Notes under the pieces: model-generated
The model's database searches: none
Told to the model about the DNA's origin: nothing
What the model saw: only the letters and a program-made list of their open reading frames with translations
Part shown: one piece after another, positions 35,545-45,400 of the stretch
Layout: each line of letters starts with the position of its first letter
Position numbering within the stretch: position 1 is the first letter of the stretch
Position numbers and translations under genes: made by a program
NCBI RefSeq assembly: GCF_044377145.1
Contig: NZ_JBILJQ010000005.1
Span: 1 to 64,000 of the forward strand
DNA: 64,000 bases
Source of the DNA: Aquimonas sp044377145
GTDB lineage: Bacteria > Pseudomonadota > Gammaproteobacteria > Xanthomonadales > Xanthomonadaceae
Reading direction: 5' to 3'

Positions 35545-36441
35545 CTACATGCCTTCAGGTTGGCCGCAGCGCTGGGTCTGCAGCTCGCGCTGCTGAACCA
35601 GAAACGCATGCAGCATCTCCGTCGACAGGCCATGCAGGGTCAGCCGGAAGCCCGCGCGCAGGGTCGACATCGGCACCAGCGGGTGGCGGTTGTTGACCAG
35701 GATCAGATGCTCGCGCGCGTTCAGCAGGGTGGCCACGTAGATGCCGATGGTCTCGTCGAGCTGCAGCGAGTTGGTCGCACGCCAGAAGTCGCTGTCGCTC
35801 AGAAACAGCTGATAGACCGGGGTGAACAGCTCGATGCCGCTTTGCAGGTCGATGAGGTTGGTCCAGCGCCGCGGCATGTCTTCCAAGCGCACGCTGGGCT
35901 CTTCAATCATCGAGAAGTCCGGCTCGGCGACCGGGGCGAGGCTGGCACCGACCTCGTTCATCGCCTTGTTCAGACGGATCACGAAGTTGAACAGATTGAG
36001 GTCATGCTTGAGAAACACCTCGTCGGCTAGGTCATCGATCGTCTGCGGAAACAGGCCGGCGGTGGGCACCGCCACCGGCGCATTGGCGGCGATGAAGGCG
36101 AGACTCTGCGAGCCCAGGTGAAAGTGTCGCAGGATCAGCCAGTTGGCCTCCGGGCGCAGGAAATTGCGCAGGCCCCAAGCAAGCAAGCGGTGTAGGGCTT
36201 TCGAGAAGGCCAGCTTGCGCGGGGTGAACACCTTCACCACCTGCACCAGCACGATGCACAGCCGCGCCAGCGGGCGCAGGAAGGGCAGCAGGTACTGGCG
36301 CGCACGCGAGCTCGAATCCGCCAGCCAAGCGCGCTTGATCGGCTCCGGCAGCGGCGTGCTGCGGTCCAGATACAGGGCGAGCCAGGGGTTGGGGTCCTGC
36401 GGATCGTGCGCTTCGGTGACGAAGTCAGGGGCGGTCTTCAT
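35545..36441 (-). CDS. Conserved unknown protein of the ketoacyl synthase-diiron oxidase cluster
   Basis: 298 residues, no signal peptide. One moderately hydrophobic segment (FLRPLARLCIVLVQVVKVF, about residues 54-72) may be amphipathic or membrane-associated. There is a His-containing stretch ILRHFHLGSQSLAFIAAN, and the C-terminal half is mostly predicted helix. I do not recognise the fold; from memory, not checked, it may belong to the DUF6999-type family seen next to such genes. Its ATG overlaps the stop of the upstream fusion gene (ATGA), so the two are translationally coupled, and a role as partner or carrier for that enzyme is plausible. Confidence 0.75.
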   Translation of the reverse strand: MKTAPDFVTEAHDPQDPNPWLALYLDRSTPLPEPIKRAWLADSSSRARQYLLPFLRPLARLCIVLVQVVKVFTPRKLAFSKALHRLLAWGLRNFLRPEANWLILRHFHLGSQSLAFIAANAPVAVPTAGLFPQTIDDLADEVFLKHDLNLFNFVIRLNKAMNEVGASLAPVAEPDFSMIEEPSVRLEDMPRRWTNLIDLQSGIELFTPVYQLFLSDSDFWRATNSLQLDETIGIYVATLLNAREHLILVNNRHPLVPMSTLRAGFRLTLHGLSTEMLHAFLVQQRELQTQRCGQPEGM

Positions 36442-38384
36442 GCTTTGACGTGCTCGAATTGCATCAGATAGAGCTCCGCAGTGCGGGCGGCGGTGGCGAT
36501 GATCTGCTCGGCGGCGCTGCCAGTTTCAATGCTGTCGATGGCGATCACGATCTCCACCGCCTGCAGCCAACGCTGCAGATGATGGACATCGTTGGCGCCG
36601 TGGTATTCGAGAAAGCGGAACGCGCCAGCAGGCAGATCGGGCCGCGCTTTCATCAGGGGCAACAGGGCCGGAATGATCCGCTGTCCGGTGCCTTCGATGA
36701 TGTAGATCGCGCCGAGCAGGCCGATCGGGTTCGCAGTTGCCGCCAGCGCGTGCAGGTAGGCATTCAGCGCCTCGCCGCCGGGGTTGCGGCGCAGCGCGTC
36801 GATATCGCTGATGCTGCCGCCGGCCTTACGGTAGTCGTCGAACAGGATCTTGAAATCGTTCTGCTCGTCACCGGCATGGGTTTCGATCAGCCCGCCGAGT
36901 TCGCTGTAGGGCGCGCGCAGATTGGCCGCGGCCTCGCGCATCCAGCGCGTGCCCTCGCGCACCTGCGGCACCCAGTCCTGCATCCACTGACGGTAGTCAT
37001 CAAGGCCGAAGCGACCCTCGCGCAGGCTGCGGATGATCGGCGTGCGCCACACCCTCGATCGATAGCCGTGCCAGATCGCCGCCAGCTCACCGAGCAGCTG
37101 GCGCAGCGCCGGCGGCGCGAGTGCCGGGTCGTGCGGCGGCGCGACTTCGGCCTCGTTGCTTGCCGGCGCGTCGCTCGCATGCACGGCCCGCTCGGCGATC
37201 GCTGCGGGCGCTGATGCCATCGCACGCACCGGCGCCATCGGCGCATCCGCGGCCTCGACTTCGAGCATCACGAAGGCGACCGTGAAGCGGCCGGATTCCG
37301 GGATGAAGCACAGAATTCGCTGGCCGGCCTGCAGCTCATGGGAGCGCCGGAACTCATCCAGCATCACGAAGATCGAGGCCGCGCCGGTGTTGCCGCGCTC
37401 GATCAGGTTGCTGTACCAGCGCTCGCGCGGGATCGCCAGCCCGGCTTTGTGCATCAGCTCATCGACCAGGGGCGCGAAACGTTCCGAGGAGTAATGGCAT
37501 AGGAAGTGGCTGACCGTGGCCGGATCGATCCAACCGGCATGGGCGAGCCCGGCATACTCGTGGATGCCGACATCGAACAGATGCGGCAGCAGGCGGATGT
37601 CCTGACGCAGGAACAGCGCGCCCTCGGCCTCGGCCGCCTGCCAGGACGGGTAGTCCAGATGCGAGCGCTCGCGGTCGGCGCTCAGGCCCAGCTGCATGCA
37701 CACCGGGTAGTCGCCACCGAACGAGCGCTGGTGGATCCAGCGCAGGCGCAGGCGCAGGCCAGCTCCTGCGTTGGGCGCATCGCCGAGCAGCAGCGCGCCG
37801 GCGCCGTCGGACAGCATCCAGCGCAGAAAATGCGCGTCGAAGTCGGCGTCGTAGCCCTTGCCCGCATAGCGCGAACGCTTGAACAGACGCGAAGGCATCT
37901 CGCTGGCAGCGACCAGCGCGCGACGCTGCGCGCCCAGCTCGATCGACTGCGCGGCATAGGCCCAGGCACCGATGCCCGAGGCACAGATCCCGTGGCTGGA
38001 CAGCGTCTCCATCGGCGCTGCGCCGAGCTCACCCTGCAGCATGCTGGCAAAGCCTGGCATCAAAGCGTCGCCGCCGGAGGTGCCTGCCGCCAGCAGCCCG
38101 ACCTCGGCGAGGCTGCAGCCAGCATCGCGCAGACACTCCGTAACCGCCTGCGCGGCCATCGCCGCGTTCGAATACAACGTATTGCCCTCGGCATCGATGG
38201 CGTAGTGGCGGCTGCGGATGCCGTTCTCGCTCAGGATGCGCTGCTTGATACGGCCCGAGATCCGACTCAGCGGGGCGATATAGGCGTCCATCGCAGCGTT
38301 GTCGATCGCCGCGCCGGGCAGAAAGCGCCCGGTGCCCTGCAGGTAGATGCGTTCAAACTGTGTGGGCATCAGAATCCGTTCCAT
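36438..38384 (-). CDS. Fusion of ketoacyl-ACP synthase III and heme-oxygenase-like diiron oxidase domain
   Basis: 648 residues. Residues 7-380 are a FabH-like ketoacyl synthase III with the Cys-His-Asn triad visible: Cys134 (SSHGICASGIGAWAYA), His297 (LCHYSSE) and Asn332 (ERGNTGAASIFVMLDEF). After an Ala/Pro-rich linker (380-425), residues 425-648 look like the iron-containing redox (TenA/heme-oxygenase-like, UndA-related) family. Candidate metal ligands are E501 and H503 (LIETHAGDEQND), E564 (IYIIEGTGQR), and E593, H595, D599 and H602 (LEYHGANDVHHLQRW). The domain pair suggests chain formation by condensation followed by oxidative cleavage or hydroxylation on one polypeptide. ATG 38366 (MPTQFER) is an alternative start closer to usual FabH N-termini. 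It lies in a minus-strand cluster with membrane desaturase and hydroxylase genes. The product is not known. Confidence 0.85.
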   Translation of the reverse strand: MERILMPTQFERIYLQGTGRFLPGAAIDNAAMDAYIAPLSRISGRIKQRILSENGIRSRHYAIDAEGNTLYSNAAMAAQAVTECLRDAGCSLAEVGLLAAGTSGGDALMPGFASMLQGELGAAPMETLSSHGICASGIGAWAYAAQSIELGAQRRALVAASEMPSRLFKRSRYAGKGYDADFDAHFLRWMLSDGAGALLLGDAPNAGAGLRLRLRWIHQRSFGGDYPVCMQLGLSADRERSHLDYPSWQAAEAEGALFLRQDIRLLPHLFDVGIHEYAGLAHAGWIDPATVSHFLCHYSSERFAPLVDELMHKAGLAIPRERWYSNLIERGNTGAASIFVMLDEFRRSHELQAGQRILCFIPESGRFTVAFVMLEVEAADAPMAPVRAMASAPAAIAERAVHASDAPASNEAEVAPPHDPALAPPALRQLLGELAAIWHGYRSRVWRTPIIRSLREGRFGLDDYRQWMQDWVPQVREGTRWMREAAANLRAPYSELGGLIETHAGDEQNDFKILFDDYRKAGGSISDIDALRRNPGGEALNAYLHALAATANPIGLLGAIYIIEGTGQRIIPALLPLMKARPDLPAGAFRFLEYHGANDVHHLQRWLQAVEIVIAIDSIETGSAAEQIIATAARTAELYLMQFEHVKA

Positions 38385-38419
38385 GGCTGATCAAAGGGGC
38401 GAAGACGCGCTGACGCGGC

Positions 38420-39397
38420 TCATCGTGCGCTGTCGGCCGGCGGGCTCGACGCGTCAAGCGGCTGGTCGCTGTTCACCTGCGCGGGGGCACTCGCCATCAG
38501 CGAGCGCGATCGATAGCGCGGCAGCACGCTGCCGAGCACGAACACCCGCAGCAGATAGCGCAGCAGGCCAGGCTCCTGCAGGCGCGGATCCAGCCGCGGC
38601 GCGATGTCCTGCTGCAGCGCTGGCAGCAGCGACCAGTGCAATCGCGGCTGCAGGTGGTGCGCCGTGTGCCGGCCGATGTTGAAGAACAGCAGGTTCACAC
38701 CGCCGCCGAAATTGCGCGCGAAATCCAGCGGCGAATGTCCATCGGCGTGCGCATGCTGCAGATAGTTGGCGCCCAGCAGCCAGTGCAGACCGAACAGCTG
38801 CGGAACAATCACCAGCAGCAGCGCGTTCCACGGGTCCAGGACCAGCAGCAGGCTCCAGCTGCCCAACCACAGCGCGTACTGCAGGGCATACCAGCGATAG
38901 GCCGCCGACTGCCGTCGGTGCAGCTGCTTCAGCGCGCGCAGAATCAAGGGCTACACCGCGAGCACCGCGTGCAGCGGGTGCATCAGCCAGCCGAGCAGAT
39001 CATTGCGATCACCGCCAAACCGGTAGGTGCGCGCGACATCCTGCGGGCCATGCCGATGGCGGTGGTGGTTGCCCATATGCGCCGGCGCGAACACCCAGGT
39101 CGGGTGGCCCTGCAGCAAGGTGATCCACAGGTCCGTCGCGCGATTGAGCCAGCGCCCACGCCACATCGGCAGATGCGCGTGGTTGTGGTGGATCACGCCG
39201 ATGCCGATGCTGAGCAGCAGCTGCAGCGTGTACAGCAGGGGCGAGAGGCCATATCGCCATTGCCACGCGGCCAGCACTGGCCATGCCAGCAGGTAGGCAA
39301 GGCTTTGCAGGTCGCGACGAAAGCGCAGCCGGCCGAGTGCCGTCGGTTCGGGTCTGGCGCTGCAGCCCGGATTCGCGGTGATGGCGTGTTGCGGCAT
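38420..39397 (-). pseudogene. Membrane fatty acid desaturase interrupted by an in-frame TAG
   Basis: Two pieces in one frame form a complete membrane desaturase of about 325 codons. The first 148 residues hold hydrophobic helices and the first His boxes (HNHAH, HMGNHHRHRH). A TAG at 38951-38953 follows LHAVLAV. The same frame then continues with further membrane helices, QHAHADG and the last His box GRHTAHHLQP. No frame shift is needed to join the halves. The first piece lacks the third His box, so if the stop is real the enzyme should be dead unless the stop is suppressed. The next in-frame start candidate is a TTG two codons later without a ribosome binding site. It lies 4 bp after the hydroxylase gene and 35 bp before the fusion gene. 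A recent nonsense mutation or a base-call error both fit. Confidence 0.8.
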
Positions 39398-39401
39398 GCG
39401 C

Positions 39402-40163
39402 TCAGATGGGCCCTTCTGCAGCGACAGTGGGTGGTCGTGAATCGTCGGCAGGCGGCAGCGCGGTGCCGAACCAACGATCGAACACGCTCAGCAGGAACCC
39501 ATAGTTGCCGTGATAGCTGACGTGGTGGCGGTGGTGACGATAGCTGGGGCTGTGCGTGACCGCGGGCGATTCGGCCGCGATGAAGCTGTAGTTCGAGTGG
39601 CCAATGCTGTTGAGCGCGATGCTGAGCACCGGCAATGCCGCCAGCGCGGCGAAGCTGAAGTCGTGCACCAGCATCGGCAGCAGGGGCACACTGCCCAGCA
39701 GCAGCGCCTCGACCGGGTGGAAGCTGTAGGTGGACCACGGCGTGGTCACAATCGAGCGATGGTGGTGCGCGTGGAAGCGCCGCAGCGGCCGCGTATGCAG
39801 CAGGCGATGACTGGCGTAGAAATGCAGTTCGTTCCAGACCAGCAGCAGCGCGAACTCGAGGACGATGCGGAACGCGGCCGGCTGTGGCGCCAGCCGCGCC
39901 CAGCCCAGCTGCAGCAGCCCCCAGGGCACGATCAGCCCGAGCCCGAAGATCAGCACCGAGCTGGTCGACAAGGCGAGTTCGCGGCGCAGCTGGCCGGGGC
40001 CCAAGGCATGCATATCCAGGCGACGGCCGAGGCCCAGCGACGGCAGCAGGCCGCGAGTCAGCAGCAGGGTGACGATGGCCGCTGCGATATACAGGGTGGC
40101 GAAGTACAGCAGGCCGACGGCCATCACCTCGATGGCGCTCAAGCGGATGAAATCAATCGTCAT
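39402..40163 (-). CDS. Sterol desaturase/fatty acid hydroxylase superfamily membrane protein
   Basis: 253 residues from ATG 40163, which is preceded by TTTGCAGGCA (weak ribosome binding site) and followed directly by the first membrane helix. The His boxes of the superfamily are present: HFYASHRLLH, HAHHH and HSPSYRHHRHHVSYHG, which bind a diiron centre on the cytoplasmic face. It has about four hydrophobic segments. It is the first gene of the cluster that continues with the interrupted desaturase (4-bp gap), the ketoacyl synthase-diiron oxidase fusion and the unknown protein. A hydroxylation or desaturation of the chain made by the fusion enzyme is inferred from context. The longer frame starting at 40367 adds 68 residues of atypical composition and was not used. 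Confidence 0.88.
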   Translation of the reverse strand: MTIDFIRLSAIEVMAVGLLYFATLYIAAAIVTLLLTRGLLPSLGLGRRLDMHALGPGQLRRELALSTSSVLIFGLGLIVPWGLLQLGWARLAPQPAAFRIVLEFALLLVWNELHFYASHRLLHTRPLRRFHAHHHRSIVTTPWSTYSFHPVEALLLGSVPLLPMLVHDFSFAALAALPVLSIALNSIGHSNYSFIAAESPAVTHSPSYRHHRHHVSYHGNYGFLLSVFDRWFGTALPPADDSRPPTVAAEGPI

Positions 40164-40632
40164 TGCCTGCAAACCGATCGGGCTATGGTGGCCGAGTGTG
40201 GGCCGCAGCATAGCCCGGGCGTGCAGCCGACCGCCGTTGCGGCAGCGTTTTCCGGCCTGCCGAGTGCTGCAAACGGGAGTGGATCCGGCCGACCGCGGCT
40301 TTCTGCGCGAGCACCACTCGGTCCGTAGGTCTGCTACGCCACGTGAGGCGTGATGCGATGCACACATCCGTGCACATCAGTAATTCTCCTACCCCCGATC
40401 GCGCAGAAATCTGACTGACAGGCGAGTGATCAGCCGACTGCGCGGGATCAGCGCAGGGCGGAGTCTGTTACAGCCGCAGCACTGCACCCGAACGGCCCCC
40501 GCGAACCGCCCCGAAACGGCACCGCCGCACTGGCCCACTCGCGTTTCCGCTGCCGCAGAACCGGCGCACTCCACGCGCCCTGGAACCGCCGGCAGCCCAC
40601 ATGCCCCCGGCCTCTGTAGCGAGAACACCGTC
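40164..40632. other. Divergent intergenic region between the lipid cluster and the ThuA-like gene
   Basis: 469 bp. It holds a near-palindrome at 40357-40378 (GATGCAC and GTGCACATC arms) and, on minus, a ribosome-binding-like TAGGAG placed before an ATG at 40377. That ATG opens a 64-codon frame ending at 40183, which could be a leader peptide but has no protein-like signature. No clear -10/-35 pair was found for either neighbour. Confidence 0.4.
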
Positions 40633-42333
40633 ATGAACCCACTGCTTATCCGCGATTTCAGCGTGCTCGAGATCGAGCGCGATCTGATCCTCAACAACCT
40701 GCGGCTGTGCCGCCCGCGCATCCTGATTGTCACCGAGCCCGATCTGACCTACGGCGCCGCCGACTTCGGCCTACTGCGTGTGCTGGAAGCGCTGACCACC
40801 GACAGCAGCGTCAGCATCAAACCGGTGCTGACCCTAGCCTATCGCGGCAACTACCCCAACCCTAACCCGATCAATGTCGGCACCGACAGCTATACGGTGT
40901 TGAACAATTTCAACTTCGCGACGGCCGCGACGGCGGTCACCGTTTCCAACTATGACCAGATCTGGATGTTCGGACGCTCCAGCAGCAGCGCGATGGACCT
41001 GCCCAACAACCAGATCGAAGTGGTCGCGCGCTTCATGAATGCCGGCGGCGGCGTATTCGCCACAGGCGATCACGCCAACATCGGCCAACCTCTGTGCGGC
41101 AGCCTGCCGCGCATCCGCCGCATGCGCGAGTGGAGCAGCATCCCGATGGGCGGCGAGACCAATATCGACCAGGCGGTGCAGCGCATCGACACCGTGGTCG
41201 ACCCGGGCGCCAATGGCCTCTACGATTTCAGCGACCAGGGCGACAACATCCCGCAGCGGATCTTCCCGCACTACACCGTGACCGCCCATGCCACCACCCG
41301 CTGGCAGGCGCGGGTGCATCCGCTGCTGATGCTGCCCGGCGCGCCGGTGGTGCGTGACGGCAACACCGGCAATCTGAACTTCAACCGCGATATCGACGTG
41401 CTGCCCGACCACCCGCACGAGAGCGTCTGCTACGCCGTCACCAATGCGGCCACGCTCGGCGCGACGTACACCGTCGGTGCGCTCAGTTTCGCCGAGTTCC
41501 CCGCGCAGTCCGCCAACCCGGCGCAGCGCGTGCCGGCAACGCTGGTGGCCTCGGGCGTATCCGGTGGCCGCTCGGTCCAGAACGGTGTGTGGAAGCCGCC
41601 GGTGCAACCGCGCATGTTCGGCCTGATCAGCGCCTGGGACGGACGCTTGGCGAATGCCTACGCCGGCCAGAGCCAGCGTCCCGGCCGCATCGTCTGCGAC
41701 TCGACCTGGCACCACTACGTCAATGTCAATTTGAACGGCATGCGCCCGGGCGGCGTGCCGGATGCCAACCTGCAGAAGATCTACAGCTACTACCGGAATA
41801 TCCAGAGCTGGCTGCAGCCGGCCAACCGCGTCTTTTGCCGCGCGTGGTGGGATCTGATTGCGGTTCGCCTGCACCCGCGCGTAAGCGAAGAGTTGAGCGT
41901 GCTGGAGGATCTCAAGCCTTGGTCGGCGCGGGTGGGCCTGGGCCGCGAGGCGCTGGCGATCCTGCGCGAGGAAGGCGGCGCCGAGGCGGCTGACGAGTTC
42001 CTCGACGCGGTGCTGCAGTGCGACCGCGAGAGCACCGCGATCGCTGACCTGCTGGCCAACGAGCGCATCGGCGAGACCCATCTGGATCCCGACAGCCTGC
42101 GCGCCGGCGCCATCGGCGCGATGCTGGTTCGGATCGCCGAGGAACTGCCCAACGAGGCCCCGGAAGCGCTGCTGAAGCGGATCGAGGCCGGCCCCGAACG
42201 CGATATCGCCCTGCTCACCGAGGCCGCCCGCAGTGCCCTGCGTGAAGGCCTGAGCGAGACCGCGCAGCGCGCCAAGGCCACCCTGGGCCTGCTGGAATTG
42301 TTGCGGCCGAAGGCGGACAGCGCGGACGCTTGA
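40633..42333 (+). CDS. Unknown protein with ThuA/GATase-like N-terminal half
   Basis: 566 residues from ATG 40633, no signal peptide. An early beta strand (RILIVTEPD) followed by alternating strands and helices, then QIWMFGRSS, VVARFMNAGGGVFATGDHAN (about 131-149) and a later DHPHES, resembles a ThuA or class I amidotransferase-type Rossmann fold, with GDH in the place of the nucleophile elbow. No Cys nucleophile is visible there. The C-terminal 130 residues are helical, acidic and Ala/Leu-rich. The function is not recognised. It stands alone, followed by a strong terminator and the convergent SNF2 gene. Upstream in-frame residues back to 40426 lack protein-like composition. Confidence 0.75.
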   Translation: MNPLLIRDFSVLEIERDLILNNLRLCRPRILIVTEPDLTYGAADFGLLRVLEALTTDSSVSIKPVLTLAYRGNYPNPNPINVGTDSYTVLNNFNFATAATAVTVSNYDQIWMFGRSSSSAMDLPNNQIEVVARFMNAGGGVFATGDHANIGQPLCGSLPRIRRMREWSSIPMGGETNIDQAVQRIDTVVDPGANGLYDFSDQGDNIPQRIFPHYTVTAHATTRWQARVHPLLMLPGAPVVRDGNTGNLNFNRDIDVLPDHPHESVCYAVTNAATLGATYTVGALSFAEFPAQSANPAQRVPATLVASGVSGGRSVQNGVWKPPVQPRMFGLISAWDGRLANAYAGQSQRPGRIVCDSTWHHYVNVNLNGMRPGGVPDANLQKIYSYYRNIQSWLQPANRVFCRAWWDLIAVRLHPRVSEELSVLEDLKPWSARVGLGREALAILREEGGAEAADEFLDAVLQCDRESTAIADLLANERIGETHLDPDSLRAGAIGAMLVRIAEELPNEAPEALLKRIEAGPERDIALLTEAARSALREGLSETAQRAKATLGLLELLRPKADSADA

Positions 42334-42372
42334 GCGCGGACGTGCTGAGCACGCTGCGCCAGCTCGAACCCA

Positions 42373-42400
42373 AGCGGGGCCGTCCAACGGCCCCGCTTTT
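42373..42400 (+). terminator. Rho-independent terminator
   Basis: An 11-bp GC-rich stem (AGCGGGGCCGT, CCA loop, ACGGCCCCGCT) is followed by a T run. It lies 40 bp after the ThuA-like gene and 43 bp before the end of the convergent helicase gene. An AA pair before the stem makes it a weak terminator in the other direction. Confidence 0.85.
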
Positions 42401-42442
42401 GCGTGCGCACCTGGCCGCCACACCAAGGCTCGATCCGCTGCC

Positions 42443-45400
42443 TCAAGCCCCGCTCAACAGCCCCAGCAGCTCATCCACACCGACTGCCGTCGCGCTGGCC
42501 TGATCACCAATCACCTGGTCGATCAACTCGCGCTTGGCGCCGTGCATGTCGAGAATCTGCTGCTCGATACTGCCGGCCAGCACCAGCTTGTAGACCGTCA
42601 CCGGACGGGTCTGGCCGATGCGATGGGCGCGGTCGGTGGCCTGCTGCTCCACGGCCGGGTTCCACCACGGATCGAGATGGATCACATAGTCGGCGGCGGT
42701 CAGGTTCAAGCCGACGCCGCCGGCCTTCAGGCTCAGCAGGAACACATCGCCTTCGCCGCGCTGGAACGCGGCGACCTCGGCCTCGCGCTTGTTCGAGGGC
42801 GTACTGCCATCAAGGTAGCGATAGGCGATGCCCTCGGCCTCGAAGCGCGCGCGCACGATCGCCAGGTAGTCGGTGAACTGGCTGAACACCAGGGCCCGAT
42901 GGCGGTTGTCGATCAGCTCGGTGACCAGCTCGACCAGCTGTTCGAGCTTGGCGCTGGTGAGCTTCAACTCGGGCGCGACCAGGTTCGGATGGCAGGCGGC
43001 GCGGCGCAGCCGGGTCAGCTCGGCCAGAATCTGGAAGCGCTTGGATTCGCCCGGCATCGCCTCGGCGCTGAGCCGCTCCAGCGCCTGTTTGCGCAGCGCG
43101 GCCAGCAGCTGGGCCTCGCCGGGCGAGGGCTCGATGCTCTGCACGATCTCGGTGCGCGCCGGCAGCTCACTCAGCACTTCGGACTTGGTCCGGCGCAGCA
43201 GGAAGGGGGCGATCAGACGCCGCAGGATCTCGCGCTGCGGGCCGCGTGGGTCGCGTTCCAGCGGCAGCAGAAAGCGCGTGCGGAAGGATTCCTCGCTGCC
43301 CAGCAAGCCGGGGTTCAACACCCGGAACAGGCTCCACAGCTCGCCAAGGTGATTCTCCAGCGGCGTGCCGGTGCAGGCCATGCGGAATCCCGCCTTGAGC
43401 CGACGCACCGCCTGCGCGCGCTGGGTGGCCGCGTTCTTGAACGCTTGGGCTTCATCCAGCACCAGGCTGGCGAATTCGAGCTCGGCGAAGGCATCGATGT
43501 TCGATACCAGCAGACCGTAACTGACCACCACCACATCGCCGGCAGCGAGCTCGGACAATGCGGCCTCGCGGTCGCCGTCGCCGTAGACGCGAATGTTCAG
43601 GCTCGGCGCAAATCGCGTCGCTTCGCCGCGCCAGTTGCCGACCAGGCTGGTCGGGGCCACCACCAGGGCCGGGCCTTCGCCCGCGCGCGCCAGCAACACC
43701 GCCAGCGCCTGAACCGTCTTGCCCAGGCCCATGTCGTCAGCCAGACAGGCGCCCGCGCCCCAGGCGGCCAAGCGCAGCAGAAACTTGTAGCCGTCGATCT
43801 GGTAGTCGCGCAGCTCGGCTTGCAGCAGGCGCGGCAGTTCCGGCTGCAGATCGCGCGCCGCGTCCATGCGCTTCAGCTGCTTGCGGAACGCGGCATCCAG
43901 CTGGCTGCTTTCATCCAGCGCGCCCTCCAGCGCGTAGGCCGCCGCCATCGGCACCTGCACCTGGCCGCGCTCATCGGCAAAGGCGCGCAGCACCTGCAGG
44001 CGTCGCCGCAGTTCGGCATCCAGCGCGAGCACGCGATCACCGTCGAGACGCAGATAGCGGCCCTGCCCCGAAGGCAGGCCGCGCAGCACTTCGGCCAGCG
44101 CGACCACGCTGCCGTCATCCAGGGTGAGGCCACCGCTGGCGGCGAACCAATCGCGCTTGGCGGCGACCTTGATCTGCAGCGGGTCCTTTCCGCCGATACG
44201 CGCAACCCGCATCGATTTGCCGGCCTTCCACTCCAGGCCCAGTTCGGCGTGTTCCTGCAGTTGGGCAAGCACATCCAGGGCTTCGTCCGGCGCTTCCACG
44301 CGCAGGCTCTCGCCTGCCGGCAGGCCGGCCAGCAGGGGCACCGCTTCTTCCAGCGCCGCCAGCGCGCGGCGCTCGGCGGTGAAATCACGCCGCGCGCGGC
44401 AGGCCGCACCGTTGGACTGGCCCAGCACCACGTCGGCGCCCACCGCAGGCAGCACGAACGGGCCGTCGGCGCCAAGCGGACGCAGCCCGATCCGCACAGC
44501 GAGCCCCTCGCCGGCCGGCTCCAACTGCGCGACCAGCGCGGCCTGCGCCTGCACGTCCTGCAAGCCCAAGGCTTCAAGGCTGCCGTCCAGATTCAGCGTG
44601 CGCCCAAGCCCGGGCAGCATCTGCATGAACTGGCTCAGGGCTTCGGGCGGCAGGGCCAGGCCGCTGCCGATGATGCCGGCGATCTTGGCCTGGGTCGGGC
44701 TCGGCTTGAAGCGCAGCAGCTCACCACCCTGCCGGATCAGCAGCGGCTCGGCGCCGCTGGTCAGGGCCGGGTCGAGCTTCAGCTCGATGCGCCCATCCGG
44801 CAGGCGTCGCGTTTGCAGCCGCGGCTCCAGCTCGCGCACCTGCAGCGGCTGATCCTTCATGTCGAACACGCGCGGGTGGCCGATCAAGGCATTGACGGTG
44901 CGCGACTGCGCCGCAAACTCGCCGTAGAAGTCTCGGCGCGCGGCATCGGCCATCATCGCCGACACCAGGCGGCGATCAGGGTCATCGCCGGGCGGCAGGC
45001 GCTCCTGCAGATTGGCCACGCCCTGGATGCTGCGCACCTCGCGCCCCGACGACCAGCCACCTTTCGCGTTTGGACGATGCTCCACCAGATTCAGCTGCAG
45101 GGCGGACTGCTCGCCTTGGTGCACCGCCACCTGCACCGTGAGCTGGGAGTAGTTCGACGGCTCGGCGTCATCGCTGTTCTTCAGCGGCTGTGTCGCCAGC
45201 GCCTGGCCCAGCGCATTGAGCGCGGACTGCCAGGGCGGCGCCGCTTCGATCCAGCCCAACAGATCGGGCTGCACCTGAACGTCCGGCGCATCCAGCTGGC
45301 AGTCGATCTGCGCCTGCAGCCAGCGCCAGCCAAACGCCGTGGCCTGCGCGCGCGCGGTGTGCAGGGCCGCTTGCAGGGTCTTGTTCGGCGCCAGGCCCGA

